This document shows positions 1 to 7,884 of a stretch of 64,000 nucleotides of DNA, piece after piece. Both the position numbers and the translations under genes were made by a program. Source of the stretch: JAJKJG01 sp036556825 (GTDB taxonomy: Bacteria > Pseudomonadota > Alphaproteobacteria > Rhizobiales > Beijerinckiaceae); contig DATBIR010000195.1 of assembly GCA_036556825.1 (NCBI GenBank), positions 1 through 64,000 on the forward strand, in the 5' to 3' direction. Position 1 is the stretch's first letter; each line of letters starts with the position of its first letter. The notes below the pieces were generated by a model. That model had not been told where the DNA came from. It did no database searches and saw nothing but the letters and a program-made list of their open reading frames with translations.

Positions 1-849
1 GAAGGTGAGGATCGCGAGCAGGATGGTCCACACCTTGAGGGCGTCGCGCTTCTCCATCACGACCGTGCTGTGGAGCAGCGCCGTCCCAGCGAGCCATGGC
101 ATCAGCGAGGCGTTCTCGACCGGATCCCAGAACCACCACCCGCCCCAGCCGAGCTCGTAATAGGCCCAGTAGGAGCCCATCGCGATGCCGAGGGTGAGAA
201 ACGCCCAGGCCGCCAGCGTCCAGGGCCGCACGGCTCGGGCCCAGACGGCGTCGATGCGTCCTTCGATGAGCGCCGCGCAGGCGAATGCGAAGGTGATCGA
301 GAAGCCGACATACCCGACGTAGAGCAGCGGCGGATGAATCGCCAGACCGGGATCCTGCAGGATGGGATTAAGGTCCTGGCCTTCGATCGGCGCCGGTGTG
401 CTACGCGTGAACGGGTTCGACGTCACGAGAATGAACAACAGGAACGCGGTCGAAATTGCGCCCTGCACGGCGAGCGTATTGGCGCGCAGCCTGCCCGGCA
501 CGGAATTGCGCGCGAGGGCAACGACCGCTCCGAACAGGGTGAGGATCAGGATCCAGAGAAGCATGGACCCTTCGTGGTTTCCCCACACGCCGGTCAATTT
601 GTAGATGAACGGCTTTGCCGAGTGCGAGTTCTGGATGACGTTGAGCACGGAAAAGTCGGAGGTCGCATATGCGACCGTCAGAGCCGTGAAGGAGAAGGCC
701 ACACAGGCGAACACGGCGAGCGCGGTCGGCGCGGCAACGCCCGTCAGGACCGGGTCGTTGGTGCGCGTCCCCCACAGCGGCACGGCGCATTGAATAAGCG
801 AAAGCCCGAGCGCGAGAGCGAGGGCGAAATGTCCGGCTTCGATCAGCAC
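1..849 (-). CDS. ccmF: Cytochrome c maturation protein CcmF, N-terminal part (runs off the window)
   Basis: CcmF is the integral-membrane core of the haem lyase that attaches haem to apocytochrome c in the periplasm. The reading frame starts at a GTG (849..847), giving MLIEAGHFALAL, the usual CcmF beginning, and stays open for 283 codons to the window edge. The tryptophan-rich haem-handling motif is visible as WGGWWFWDPVENASLMPW, with several hydrophobic segments around it. The gene follows ccmI and ccmE on the same strand, the rhizobial cycHJK order. The start is the weak point: an ATG overlapping the ccmE stop lies out of frame and gives only 34 codons, and the Shine-Dalgarno sequence before the GTG is poor. 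Confidence 0.93.
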   Translation of the reverse strand, partial: MLIEAGHFALALALGLSLIQCAVPLWGTRTNDPVLTGVAAPTALAVFACVAFSFTALTVAYATSDFSVLNVIQNSHSAKPFIYKLTGVWGNHEGSMLLWILILTLFGAVVALARNSVPGRLRANTLAVQGAISTAFLLFILVTSNPFTRSTPAPIEGQDLNPILQDPGLAIHPPLLYVGYVGFSITFAFACAALIEGRIDAVWARAVRPWTLAAWAFLTLGIAMGSYWAYYELGWGGWWFWDPVENASLMPWLAGTALLHSTVVMEKRDALKVWTILLAILTF

Positions 850-943
850 GAGATCACCGCTGCCTGGGTTGTCCGCGATGGTAACTGCGGCGTCGGCTCC
901 GCGGGGCTGTCGTCGGGTGGCGACGTGATGAGAGATACAGCCG

Positions 944-1393
944 TCATTGCTGCGCCTGATCCTTGCCGCCTTGCCAGTGGCCCTGTTGCTTGAGTGCGTC
1001 GGCGACCTCGCGCGGCATGTAGGTCTCGTCATGCCGGGCGAGCACGGTGTCTGCCCTGAAAACCCCGGAGGGGTCGAGGACCCCCTCGGTGACGACCCCC
1101 TGCCCTTCCCGGAAAAGATCCGGCAGGATGCCTTGATAGTGCACCGGCACGGCGGTCTGCGCGTCGGTCACCTCGAAGGTAATGCGCTGCCCGTCGCGCT
1201 TAACCGATCCTTCCTTGACGAGGCCGCCGAGCCGGAAGCGTGTGCCTGGCTGCACGCCTTTCGCCGCCACGTCGGCAGGCGCGTGGAAGAATACGATCGC
1301 ATCGCGCATGGCATAAAGCACGAGACCCGCGGCGATCCCGAGCACGCCAATGGCCGTGGCGATCAGCCCAAAACGACGTTGCTTGCGCGTCAT
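944..1393 (-). CDS. ccmE: Cytochrome c maturation haem chaperone CcmE
   Basis: CcmE carries haem covalently in the periplasm and hands it to the CcmF/CcmH/CcmI lyase. The 149-residue protein has an N-terminal membrane anchor (about residues 9-28), a beta-rich OB-fold body, and the haem-binding signature LARHDETYMP, with His121 as the covalent haem ligand and Tyr125 beside it. Length is typical of the family. Its start overlaps the ccmI stop by 4 bases (ATGA), which points to translational coupling within one operon. Confidence 0.97.
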   Translation of the reverse strand: MTRKQRRFGLIATAIGVLGIAAGLVLYAMRDAIVFFHAPADVAAKGVQPGTRFRLGGLVKEGSVKRDGQRITFEVTDAQTAVPVHYQGILPDLFREGQGVVTEGVLDPSGVFRADTVLARHDETYMPREVADALKQQGHWQGGKDQAQQ

Positions 1394-2496
1394 TGAGCCG
1401 GCCCGGCCTCATTGATGGCGAGCTCGTGCGCAATCGCATCGAGGCGGCCGAGTGCTTCCTGATCTTTGGCCAGCGCGAGCCGCGCCTTGCCGAGCGATGC
1501 GCTCGCCTTGTCGCGCTCCCCGAGCACGGTGTACGAGCGCACCAGCCGCCCCCATTCCTCGGCCGTGCCGCCGTTGGCGTCGAGGCGCTGGGCAAGGCTC
1601 TCGACCATGCCCCTGATCGCCGCCTGCTGCTCGTTGCCGGGCAGCGAGGTTATGGTGGCGACCGCGGTTTCGCCGCCCAGACGCGTCAGCTCTTGCCGCA
1701 CAAGCCCCACCCACGGCGCATCCGGAGGCGAGGAGGACAAAATGGCGGCATAGTGGGAGCGCGCCCGTTCGCGATCCCCGTCCTGCTCGGCGGCATGGGC
1801 CATGAAGTAAAGCGCCTTCGGATTCGTGGCTTCGAGCGTGAGCGCGCGCTCGAATGCAGCGCGCGCCTCCGCCGGAACGACGCCCTCGGCGGCGGTGACG
1901 AGGGCCTGACCGTAGCTGGCGAGACGCGTGGCGTTCTCCCCGAGAAGACGCAGCACGTTGCCGTAAGCCTTGACCGCATCCTCGCCGCGACCTCCGTTCA
2001 GATAGACAGGAGCGATCACTTCCCAGCCGCGGCCGTCCTCGGGATGCTGCGCGAGATGCGACTCGATGCGCATCACCGCGGCGGCGAAGTCGAAACCCTG
2101 CTGATCGGCCTGCAGGCGCGCCGCCAGCGGCTGCGCCGGCAACCGCGGCGAGCCGTAGGCCCCATAGACCGCAAGCGCCAACAACGGAATCGTCGAAAGC
2201 GCGATGGCCGATACCGCCCGGCGGCGGCGCAGGGCCGGCTCATCCATGACGTCGCCGAGGTTTTGCCGGGCGCTGCCAACGCGCAACAGGCGCCGCGCCG
2301 CCTCGGCGCGCGCCGCCTCGGCCTCGGCCGCCGAGAGCAGGCCGCGCTCGAGGTCACGATCGATCTCGGCCAGTTGCTCACGATAGAATTGGGTATCCGG
2401 ATCGGCCGCCGTGGTGATCGGCCGTCGTGACAACGGCCAGAGCACAGCCATCACGGCCGCCCCGGTCATCAGCGAGAAAATGAGCCAAATCGCCAT
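1390..2496 (-). CDS. ccmI: Cytochrome c biogenesis protein CcmI (CycH)
   Basis: CcmI captures apocytochrome c for the haem lyase. The 368-residue protein has an N-terminal membrane helix (residues 3-20), a short cytoplasmic loop with the family-type segment YREQLAEIDRDLERGLL, a second membrane helix near residues 95-112, and a periplasmic C-terminal region of helical TPR-like repeats. It is the first gene of the ccmI-ccmE-ccmF operon. I see no strong promoter in the 168 bases upstream (2497-2664), which separate it from the kinase gene ending at 2665. Confidence 0.93.
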   Translation of the reverse strand: MAIWLIFSLMTGAAVMAVLWPLSRRPITTAADPDTQFYREQLAEIDRDLERGLLSAAEAEAARAEAARRLLRVGSARQNLGDVMDEPALRRRRAVSAIALSTIPLLALAVYGAYGSPRLPAQPLAARLQADQQGFDFAAAVMRIESHLAQHPEDGRGWEVIAPVYLNGGRGEDAVKAYGNVLRLLGENATRLASYGQALVTAAEGVVPAEARAAFERALTLEATNPKALYFMAHAAEQDGDRERARSHYAAILSSSPPDAPWVGLVRQELTRLGGETAVATITSLPGNEQQAAIRGMVESLAQRLDANGGTAEEWGRLVRSYTVLGERDKASASLGKARLALAKDQEALGRLDAIAHELAINEAGPAQ

Positions 2497-2664
2497 CGCA
2501 TCTATCTACATTGGGGCACGGCCCGACACGATGGGCCGCGCGGCGACACGGTGACGCCCCTTTACCTCCGGCCGGGGAGCAGGTCTCGACCCGGTCGCGC
2601 GCAAGTCTGATGCTTGGCCAACTCAGGAAACCCCGCGTTCGGGAGCGCCACTCGAACCTCACCA

Positions 2665-4053
2665 TCACGGGAGGGGTGAAGCATCCCCGGGCAGGTCGAG
2701 GGTTGCCCGCAGGCCGCCCAGCGCCGCCGCCTCGAGGCTCAGAGACCCGCGATAAAGCGCCGCCAGGTCGGCCACGATAGACAGGCCGAGACCTGAGCCC
2801 GGCTTGGTCTCGTCGAGCCGCCGGCCGCGCTTGAGCATCTCGGCGCGAGCCTCGGCGGGCAGGCCGGGGCCGTCGTCCTCGACCGTGATGTGGATCCGGG
2901 CGCGGTCCTCGTCGCGCACCGCCTCGACCCGGACCTCGACCCGGCTTCTCGCCCATTTGCACGCGTTGTCGATCAGGTTGCCGGCCATTTCCTCGAGATC
3001 CTGGCGCTCGCCCCGGAAGCGCGCGCCGGCCGGGATCGAGACCTCGACCGCCAGCTTCTTGTCGCTGAATATTCTTTCGAAGGTACGCACGAGGCCGGCG
3101 ATCACCGGGGCCACGTCGGTGATGATGCCGAGCCTGCCCGCCAGTGCCGCGACGCGCGCCCGGTCGAGATAATAATTGACCTGGTCGCGCATCACCGCCG
3201 CCTGCTCCTGCACCTTGCTGGCGAGCTCGCCCGGACCGCCCGCGACCTCGTTGACGATCACGCTGAGCGGCGTCTTGAGGGCATGGGCGAGGTTGCCGAC
3301 CTGCGTGCGGGCGCGCTCGAGGATCTCGCGGTTGGTGTCAAGCAGCAGGTTCAGCTCGCGCGCCAGTGGCGCAATGTCGCGAGGATACTCGCCCAGGATG
3401 CGGTCGGCCTCGCCGCGGCGAATGTCGGTCACGGCGCTCCTGAGCTTGAGGAGCGGCGCCAGGCCGAAGCGGATCTGCAGGAGCGTCGTCGCGCCGAGGG
3501 CGACGCCGAGAAGAGCGAATGTGATGGTGAGGGCGAAAATGAACCGGCGCACGTCCTGATCGATCTCGTCGGCAGGCCCGCCCACCCTGACGACAAAGCG
3601 TCCGTCCTCGCCAAGGTCGATGTCGCGCTCGACAACGCGCAGCATGCGCTCGTCAGGGGCGGAGCCGTAGCCCTTACGGACTTCGCCGAAGCGCCGGTCC
3701 TCCTCGTTCGCCACGAGGCTCGGCAACTGGCCGCCGAACAGGGACTTGGAGCCGCGCATGTCGCGCGGCCGAGCATCCGGCCGGCCGACCTGCCAATACC
3801 AGCCCGACATCGGAATGTCGAAGCGCGGATCACCGAGCGCGCCGAGCTCGCGTTGCTCGGGATCACCGGGGGCGACCAGATCGGCCGCCAGATCGCTGGC
3901 GTAAACGAGAAGCCGCTGGTCGAAGGCACGCTCCGTCGTCTCGCGATACAGCGCGGACAGGATCAATCCCGCGATCAGCAGGATGGCAAGGCTCCAGAAG
4001 ACCGCGGAGGCAGCCAGTCGAACGGCAATTGAACGGCCGGCGAGAACTTTCAT
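2665..4053 (-). CDS. FeuQ/PhoQ-like sensor histidine kinase
   Basis: This is a membrane-bound kinase of 462 residues. It has TM1 at about 14-35, a periplasmic sensor region, TM2 at 171-193, a HAMP-like linker, an H-box NLAHALKTPL with phosphoacceptor His257, an N-box NLIDNACKWA, and G-boxes DDGPGLP and GSGLGLS. The H-box form and partner regulator resemble FeuQ of Rhizobium and PhoQ. Its ATG overlaps the response-regulator stop by 4 bases, so the two are co-translated. The sensed signal cannot be read from sequence; PepSY partner proteins and PhoQ relatives suggest an envelope or divalent-cation cue (inference). Confidence 0.9.
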   Translation of the reverse strand: MKVLAGRSIAVRLAASAVFWSLAILLIAGLILSALYRETTERAFDQRLLVYASDLAADLVAPGDPEQRELGALGDPRFDIPMSGWYWQVGRPDARPRDMRGSKSLFGGQLPSLVANEEDRRFGEVRKGYGSAPDERMLRVVERDIDLGEDGRFVVRVGGPADEIDQDVRRFIFALTITFALLGVALGATTLLQIRFGLAPLLKLRSAVTDIRRGEADRILGEYPRDIAPLARELNLLLDTNREILERARTQVGNLAHALKTPLSVIVNEVAGGPGELASKVQEQAAVMRDQVNYYLDRARVAALAGRLGIITDVAPVIAGLVRTFERIFSDKKLAVEVSIPAGARFRGERQDLEEMAGNLIDNACKWARSRVEVRVEAVRDEDRARIHITVEDDGPGLPAEARAEMLKRGRRLDETKPGSGLGLSIVADLAALYRGSLSLEAAALGGLRATLDLPGDASPLP

Positions 4054-4730
4054 GCGCCCCGCTGGTCACCCTCTTTCGCATCGATCAGGTAACCGAGACC
4101 GCGCACGGTCTGGATCACGTCGACGCCGAGCTTCTTGCGCAGGCGCCCCACGAATACTTCGATGGTGTTGGAGTCGCGATCAAAGTCCTGATCATAGAGA
4201 TGCTCGGTCAGCTCGCCGCGCGAGACGATGCGGCCGGCATGATGCATCAGATAGGACAGGAGCCGATATTCGTGCGAGGTCAGCTTCACAGCCTGGCCGT
4301 CGACCGCGACACGGCCGGACCGGGTATCGAGGCGCACCGGGCCACAGACCAGCTCGCTCGTGGCGTGTCCGGTGGCACGCCGCAGCAAGGCCCGAACCCG
4401 GGCGAGCAGTTCCTCCATGTGAAAGGGCTTGGTCACGTAATCGTCTGCACCGGCGTCGAAGCCCTGGACTTTGTCGCTCCAGCGGTCGCGAGCGGTCAGG
4501 ATGATGACCGGCATCTTGTGCCCGGCACGGCGCCAGGCATTGAGAAGAGAAACACCGTCGACCTTGGGCAGACCGAGATCGAGGATCACGGCATCATAAG
4601 GCTCGGTCTCTCCCAGAAACTGCCCCTCCTCCCCATCGAAAGCATGATCCACGGCGTAGCCGGCATGTTCGAGGGCCGTCACAATCTGGCGGTTGAGGTT
4701 TTTGTCGTCCTCGACGACGAGAAGACGCAC
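4050..4730 (-). CDS. OmpR-family response regulator, FeuP/PhoP-like
   Basis: This is a 226-residue regulator with a receiver domain at residues 1-115 (acidic pair Glu7/Asp8/Asp9, phosphoacceptor Asp51 in VILDLGLP, Lys101 in VTKPF) and a winged-helix DNA-binding domain at about 125-222 ending with GLGYLID. It is the cognate partner of the kinase that overlaps it by 4 bases. A PepSY gene lies 15 bases upstream on the same strand, so the three probably form one operon. Direct repeats of CTGAA with a 10-11 base period in the operon's promoter region fit autoregulation by this family. Confidence 0.93.
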   Translation of the reverse strand: MRLLVVEDDKNLNRQIVTALEHAGYAVDHAFDGEEGQFLGETEPYDAVILDLGLPKVDGVSLLNAWRRAGHKMPVIILTARDRWSDKVQGFDAGADDYVTKPFHMEELLARVRALLRRATGHATSELVCGPVRLDTRSGRVAVDGQAVKLTSHEYRLLSYLMHHAGRIVSRGELTEHLYDQDFDRDSNTIEVFVGRLRKKLGVDVIQTVRGLGYLIDAKEGDQRGA

Positions 4731-4745
4731 GGGCTTGCAGCTCCT

Positions 4746-5057
4746 TTACTTGACGTCCGTGACTTTCCCGGATCGGGCATCGATCACCACGTGGACCACC
4801 CGTCCATCCTTGCGCAACACGCTTATCACATAAATCAGCACGTCCTGGCCCCTGCACATGTTCGCACGCAGCATCTCGGCATTGGGTACGGCGCGTTTGG
4901 CGGCCGCGATGGCCAGCGCCGGCTTGAGGACCCGTTCGCTGGAAACGACCTCCTGCATATCCCGGGCGGAGAGGCAGGGCTGCGCATAGATGGCGATCTC
5001 GGCACGCGCGTTGCTCAGAGCGCCCAGCAGGGCGAGGCCGACCAGTTGCGAGCGCAT
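4746..5057 (-). CDS. Secreted PepSY-domain protein
   Basis: This is a 103-residue protein starting at the ATG 5057..5055. The N-terminus is a short signal peptide (MRSQLVGLALLGALSNARA, cleaved about residue 19). The rest is a PepSY-like domain ending in VVHVVIDARSGKVTDVK, the usual last strand of that fold. A longer frame upstream exists but would hide the signal peptide, so the shorter start is preferred. PepSY proteins often sit beside two-component systems and modulate proteases or kinases in the periplasm. Here it directly precedes the FeuP/FeuQ-like pair, suggesting an accessory role in signalling (inference). Confidence 0.8.
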   Translation of the reverse strand: MRSQLVGLALLGALSNARAEIAIYAQPCLSARDMQEVVSSERVLKPALAIAAAKRAVPNAEMLRANMCRGQDVLIYVISVLRKDGRVVHVVIDARSGKVTDVK

Positions 5058-5080
5058 AAGAAAAGCCTGCCGGCCCCGGA

Positions 5081-5107
5081 CTGAACGAAGACTGAACAAG
5101 CCTGAAT
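5081..5107 (-). promoter_or_regulatory. Direct-repeat operator candidate upstream of the PepSY-regulator-kinase operon
   Basis: Three near-identical hexamers lie in tandem: CTGAAC at 5081, CTGAAC at 5092 and CTGAAT at 5102. Read on the transcribed minus strand they are ATTCAG, GTTCAG and GTTCAG. Spacing of about one helical turn is the layout bound by OmpR/PhoB/PhoP dimers. The block sits 24 bases upstream of the PepSY start, so the regulator encoded in the operon is the obvious candidate ligand (inference). Confidence 0.5.
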
Positions 5108-5351
5108 CCGTGCCAGGCGGTGGCATGCCAGCCGCCGGCGGCAAGCGGGCCGGCTCGGGTCCGGACGCGTCGCGCGACTGCATCACCCCAGCGCTGCACC
5201 CCACGTACCGTGTCTCCCCCGGCGCGAACCCGGATCCTTGACGTGCTTCGGCTTGCCGCGGAAGCCCCCTCGAAGCTTGGCGCGAACTGTTCGTCCCGTC
5301 ATAGCGTTAACGCTACATATGCCGATGTCCCGAACGGTATGGGAGACAGTG

Positions 5352-5660
5352 ATGGGCAATACTCCGCACGAGCTCGCCGAGGAATTCCCCGACATGGCGG
5401 ACCGGATCCACGCATTGAAAACAAGCGACAGCCGCTTTGCCCGGCTCGTTGAAGAGTATCATGAGGTGAACCGCCAGATCCACCGGATCGAGACGCGGGT
5501 CGAACCTGCCTCGGAAGATGTCGAAGAGGAGTTCAAGCGCCGGCGGGTGCGCCTGAAGGACGAGATCGCGCAACTGCTCGAGGTTAGTGACGTAACCTAT
5601 TCGGAGACGAGCCCGGGCCGAGACCAAGCGGCCGCATCGCGCCTGCGCGGCGGATTCTGA
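5352..5660 (+). CDS. YdcH family (DUF465) protein
   Basis: This is a small soluble helical protein of 102 residues when started at the ATG 5352, which is preceded by the Shine-Dalgarno-like GGGAGA. It has the DUF465/YdcH pattern: a helix with HALKTSDSRFARLVEEYHEVN, an acidic turn, and a second helix beginning FKRRRVRLKDEIAQLL. The last 25 residues are low-complexity and unlike the family core. The molecular role of YdcH proteins is not established. The gene is transcribed away from the PepSY operon. Confidence 0.85.
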   Translation: MGNTPHELAEEFPDMADRIHALKTSDSRFARLVEEYHEVNRQIHRIETRVEPASEDVEEEFKRRRVRLKDEIAQLLEVSDVTYSETSPGRDQAAASRLRGGF

Positions 5661-5827
5661 CGCCGCGGCGACGGCGGAAATGCCCGCCTTGGTCGGTCGG
5701 TCCCCGGGCGCCGCACAGCGACAAGCTCCAGGGGTGACAATATATAAGGCTGTCTGCCTATATGGGGTGGATCCGCGGCGCGCGTGACGACATACGCGCA
5801 ACTGCGCATTACGCACGGTGGGGATCT

Positions 5828-6607
5828 ATGCGTGATCGAGCTCGATCAGCGGATCGGCGGCTGGGACTTTGCGTCTCGCTGGCTTGGCTGACCTTGTCGG
5901 CAGCAGCGCCGGCACACGCCATCGTCGGCGGCACGAGCCATCAGGGGCCTTTGTCGCGTGCTACGGTCATGGTGCTTGCCGCAGGAGGCGGTATGTGCAC
6001 CGCCGTCGCCGTTGCGCGCGACGCCGTGCTCACCGCCGCGCATTGCGTGACGGGCGCACGTGAACATCGCGTGCACTTCCGCGACGAGACGGGACAGCCC
6101 ACCTTCATCGAGCCGACCGACAAAGCAGTGCATCCGGGCTTTGACGCCAAAGCGATAGAGGCGCGTCGCCGCTCGATCGACCTCGCCTTGCTGCGGCTGC
6201 CGCAGCCGCTGCCCGCCCGCTTCGGGACGGCGACGTTGACGGCCATGTCCGCGCGGCGCGGCGTTCTTCTCGCGATCGGCGGGTACGGTGTCGCGCGAGA
6301 AGGTGAGGCGCGCTCGACAGGGACCTATCGCGTGGTGCGTGTGCCTGTCGTCGAGCCGCACGGGCCCAGCCGGATCCTGGTGTGGGCGTCAGGCGCGGAG
6401 CACGGCGGGGCCGGCGCCTGCGAAGGGGATTCCGGCGGCCCGATCACGCTTGACGGTGAGGGAAGTGTCTTGGCGATCACAACGTGGGCAACCGGCGTGA
6501 AGGGCCGCACTTGCGGCCAGTACTCGCAAGGCGTTCTGCTGGCTCCGCAACGGGGTTGGATCGATGCGACGCTGGCGAGGTGGGGCGCCAGCGCAAACTG
6601 GCAATGA
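5828..6607 (+). CDS. Secreted trypsin-like (S1 family) serine protease
   Basis: This is a 259-residue chymotrypsin-fold protease. A signal peptide (about residues 1-31, ending AHA) is followed directly by IVGG, the classic mature N-terminus of trypsins. The catalytic triad is complete: His72 in TAAHC, Asp118 in DLALLRL, Ser202 in GDSGGP. Cysteines near the His and Ser suggest the conserved disulphides. The ATG at 5828 is chosen because it opens the signal peptide; an upstream ATG (5762) would bury it. A related protease lies at 7042-7884. Substrate is unknown; secretion to periplasm or medium is inferred. Confidence 0.9.
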   Translation: MRDRARSADRRLGLCVSLAWLTLSAAAPAHAIVGGTSHQGPLSRATVMVLAAGGGMCTAVAVARDAVLTAAHCVTGAREHRVHFRDETGQPTFIEPTDKAVHPGFDAKAIEARRRSIDLALLRLPQPLPARFGTATLTAMSARRGVLLAIGGYGVAREGEARSTGTYRVVRVPVVEPHGPSRILVWASGAEHGGAGACEGDSGGPITLDGEGSVLAITTWATGVKGRTCGQYSQGVLLAPQRGWIDATLARWGASANWQ

Positions 6608-6614
6608 ACAAAAA

Positions 6615-6649
6615 AAAACGCCCCGAAGCCGAACGGCTCGGGGCGTTTT
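6615..6649. terminator. Bidirectional rho-independent terminator between convergent genes
   Basis: A hairpin with arms AAAACGCCCCG and CGGGGCGTTTT, extended by an inner AGCC/GGCT pairing, lies between the protease stop (6607) and the stop of the minus-strand H1-like gene (6666). In the minus direction it is followed by a run of U residues, making it strongest for the H1-like transcript; in the plus direction a TTTTG tract follows. Confidence 0.85.
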
Positions 6650-6665
6650 GAGGACGAAGCGTCGC

Positions 6666-6821
6666 TCAGCGCTTCTTCGAAGTTGTCCGACGGGTCGTCT
6701 TGCGAGCCGTCTTCCGCGTCGACTTGCGAGCCGTCGTCTTGCGAGCCGTCGACTTGCGAGCGGTGGTCTTCCGCGTCGACTTGCGGGCCGTGGACTTCTT
6801 CGCTTTCTTCGCAGTTGCCAT
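6666..6821 (-). CDS. Histone H1-like lysine/arginine/threonine-rich small protein
   Basis: This 51-residue protein is made almost only of Lys, Arg, Thr, Ser and Ala, with repeated ARKST/ARKTT units after a start MATAKKAKK. The ATG (6821..6819) follows a purine-rich GAGGGGAA site and the stop is 17 bases before a terminator, so it looks like a complete gene. Such proteins resemble the C-terminal tail of eukaryotic H1 and bacterial HctA/AlgP-like proteins, and are expected to be disordered and to bind DNA. The repeat units are built from near-identical 9-12 base direct repeats, so copy number may vary between strains. It is one of four basic proteins in this window. Confidence 0.8.
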   Translation of the reverse strand: MATAKKAKKSTARKSTRKTTARKSTARKTTARKSTRKTARKTTRRTTSKKR

Positions 6822-6913
6822 TTAGGTTCCCCTCGTTCGAGCTTCGAGTAATCGAAGCCGGGTTGGCATGTGCACGCGCTCTACTTGCGCGAGGTAAGTA
6901 ATGCAACACTCCC

Positions 6914-6930
6914 GTTAATGAAGACTGAAC
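6914..6930 (-). promoter_or_regulatory. Second copy of the GTTCAG-type operator candidate
   Basis: On the minus strand this site reads GTTCAGTCTTCATTAAC. Its first 11 bases are identical to part of the repeat at 5081-5097 (GTTCAGTCTTCGTTCAG), and the next half-site is degenerate. It lies between the divergent starts of the H1-like gene (6821) and the second protease (7042), so it could serve either. This is a by-eye match without binding evidence. Confidence 0.3.
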
Positions 6931-7041
6931 ACACCTCGCGCTGCGATTCGCGATCCCAAGCGAAACGGTTCGCGTCGCGGGGCTTGCCCGGCGCGCAAAG
7001 TCATTCCAGACTGATGCATCGCTCGTCGGCTGTATTGATCC

Positions 7042-7884
7042 ATGCGCCTCCTCGCCGCTTCCCTGATCGCGACCGCCCTCCTCGCCTCTGCGTCACCTGC
7101 TTTCGCCGTTACGCGCGGCGCGGTAGCCCGCAATCCCAACGGGCTGCGCCAATCGGTGGTGCGGGTTGAAAGCTCGCGCGGCGAGCTGTGCTCGGGCGCC
7201 GTCATCGCGGCTGACCTCGTCCTCACCGCGGCGCACTGCATCGACGATCGCGCCGGCTATCGCGTGGTGGTCATGGACCGCAACTTCCGCCCGCGAACCG
7301 TGCGCGCCGTCGCGGCGGCCATGCATCCGGCATTCGTCCCCGGCACGACACCGCGTACGCAACCGGGCGTCGACCTCGCAATCCTCAAGCTCGAACGGCC
7401 TCTCGGGGCGGATTTCGTCGCGCTTGATCCGCGCTATGCCGGGCGCGTCAATGGCGGCGAGCCAGTGCAGATCGCCGGGTTCGGCGTTGACAAAGAAGGC
7501 AACAAGAAGAGCGCGCGCGTGCTGCGTCAGACACAATTGATGTCGCTCGGAACCATGCAGGTGGCCAACCGCGTGGTGGTCGCCGTCGACGCCGAGCGGC
7601 GTGCACGCACCACTGGTGCAGGCGCCTGCCGAGGCGATTCCGGCGGTCCGATCCTGCGCGGCGGTCCTGGCGGCTATCAACTGGTCGGGATCGTCAGCTG
7701 GTCGAGCGGCGCACTTTCGTCGCGCACGCGATCGGCTTGCGGCGGCATCACCGCGGTGACGCCGATTGCCGAGCACGCCAACTGGATCGCGGCACGTGCC
7801 GCCGACATGCAGCGGCTCCAGCCCGGCATGGCGATGCCCGGGACCGCGCCCGGGAACCCGGCTGACTGGCGCGATGATCGGTAA
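7042..7884 (+). CDS. Secreted trypsin-like (S1 family) serine protease, second copy
   Basis: This is a 280-residue chymotrypsin-fold protease with a clear signal peptide (residues 1-22, ending AFA). The triad is His65 in TAAHC, Asp111 in DLAILKL and Ser200 in CRGDSGGP. It differs from the 5828-6607 protease in lacking the IVGG mature start and in having a C-terminal extension of about 30 residues rich in Gly/Pro/Met. The two share the family fold but have diverged, so they look like an old duplication or independent members. The Shine-Dalgarno is weak. Substrate is unknown. Confidence 0.9.
   Translation: MRLLAASLIATALLASASPAFAVTRGAVARNPNGLRQSVVRVESSRGELCSGAVIAADLVLTAAHCIDDRAGYRVVVMDRNFRPRTVRAVAAAMHPAFVPGTTPRTQPGVDLAILKLERPLGADFVALDPRYAGRVNGGEPVQIAGFGVDKEGNKKSARVLRQTQLMSLGTMQVANRVVVAVDAERRARTTGAGACRGDSGGPILRGGPGGYQLVGIVSWSSGALSSRTRSACGGITAVTPIAEHANWIAARAADMQRLQPGMAMPGTAPGNPADWRDDR

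Noticed and set aside
6325..6909. Acidic repeat protein read in another minus-strand frame over the H1-like gene
   Set aside because: Its Asp/Ser/Gln repeats are simply the frame-shifted reading of the Lys/Arg repeats, and it crosses the terminator and part of the protease gene.
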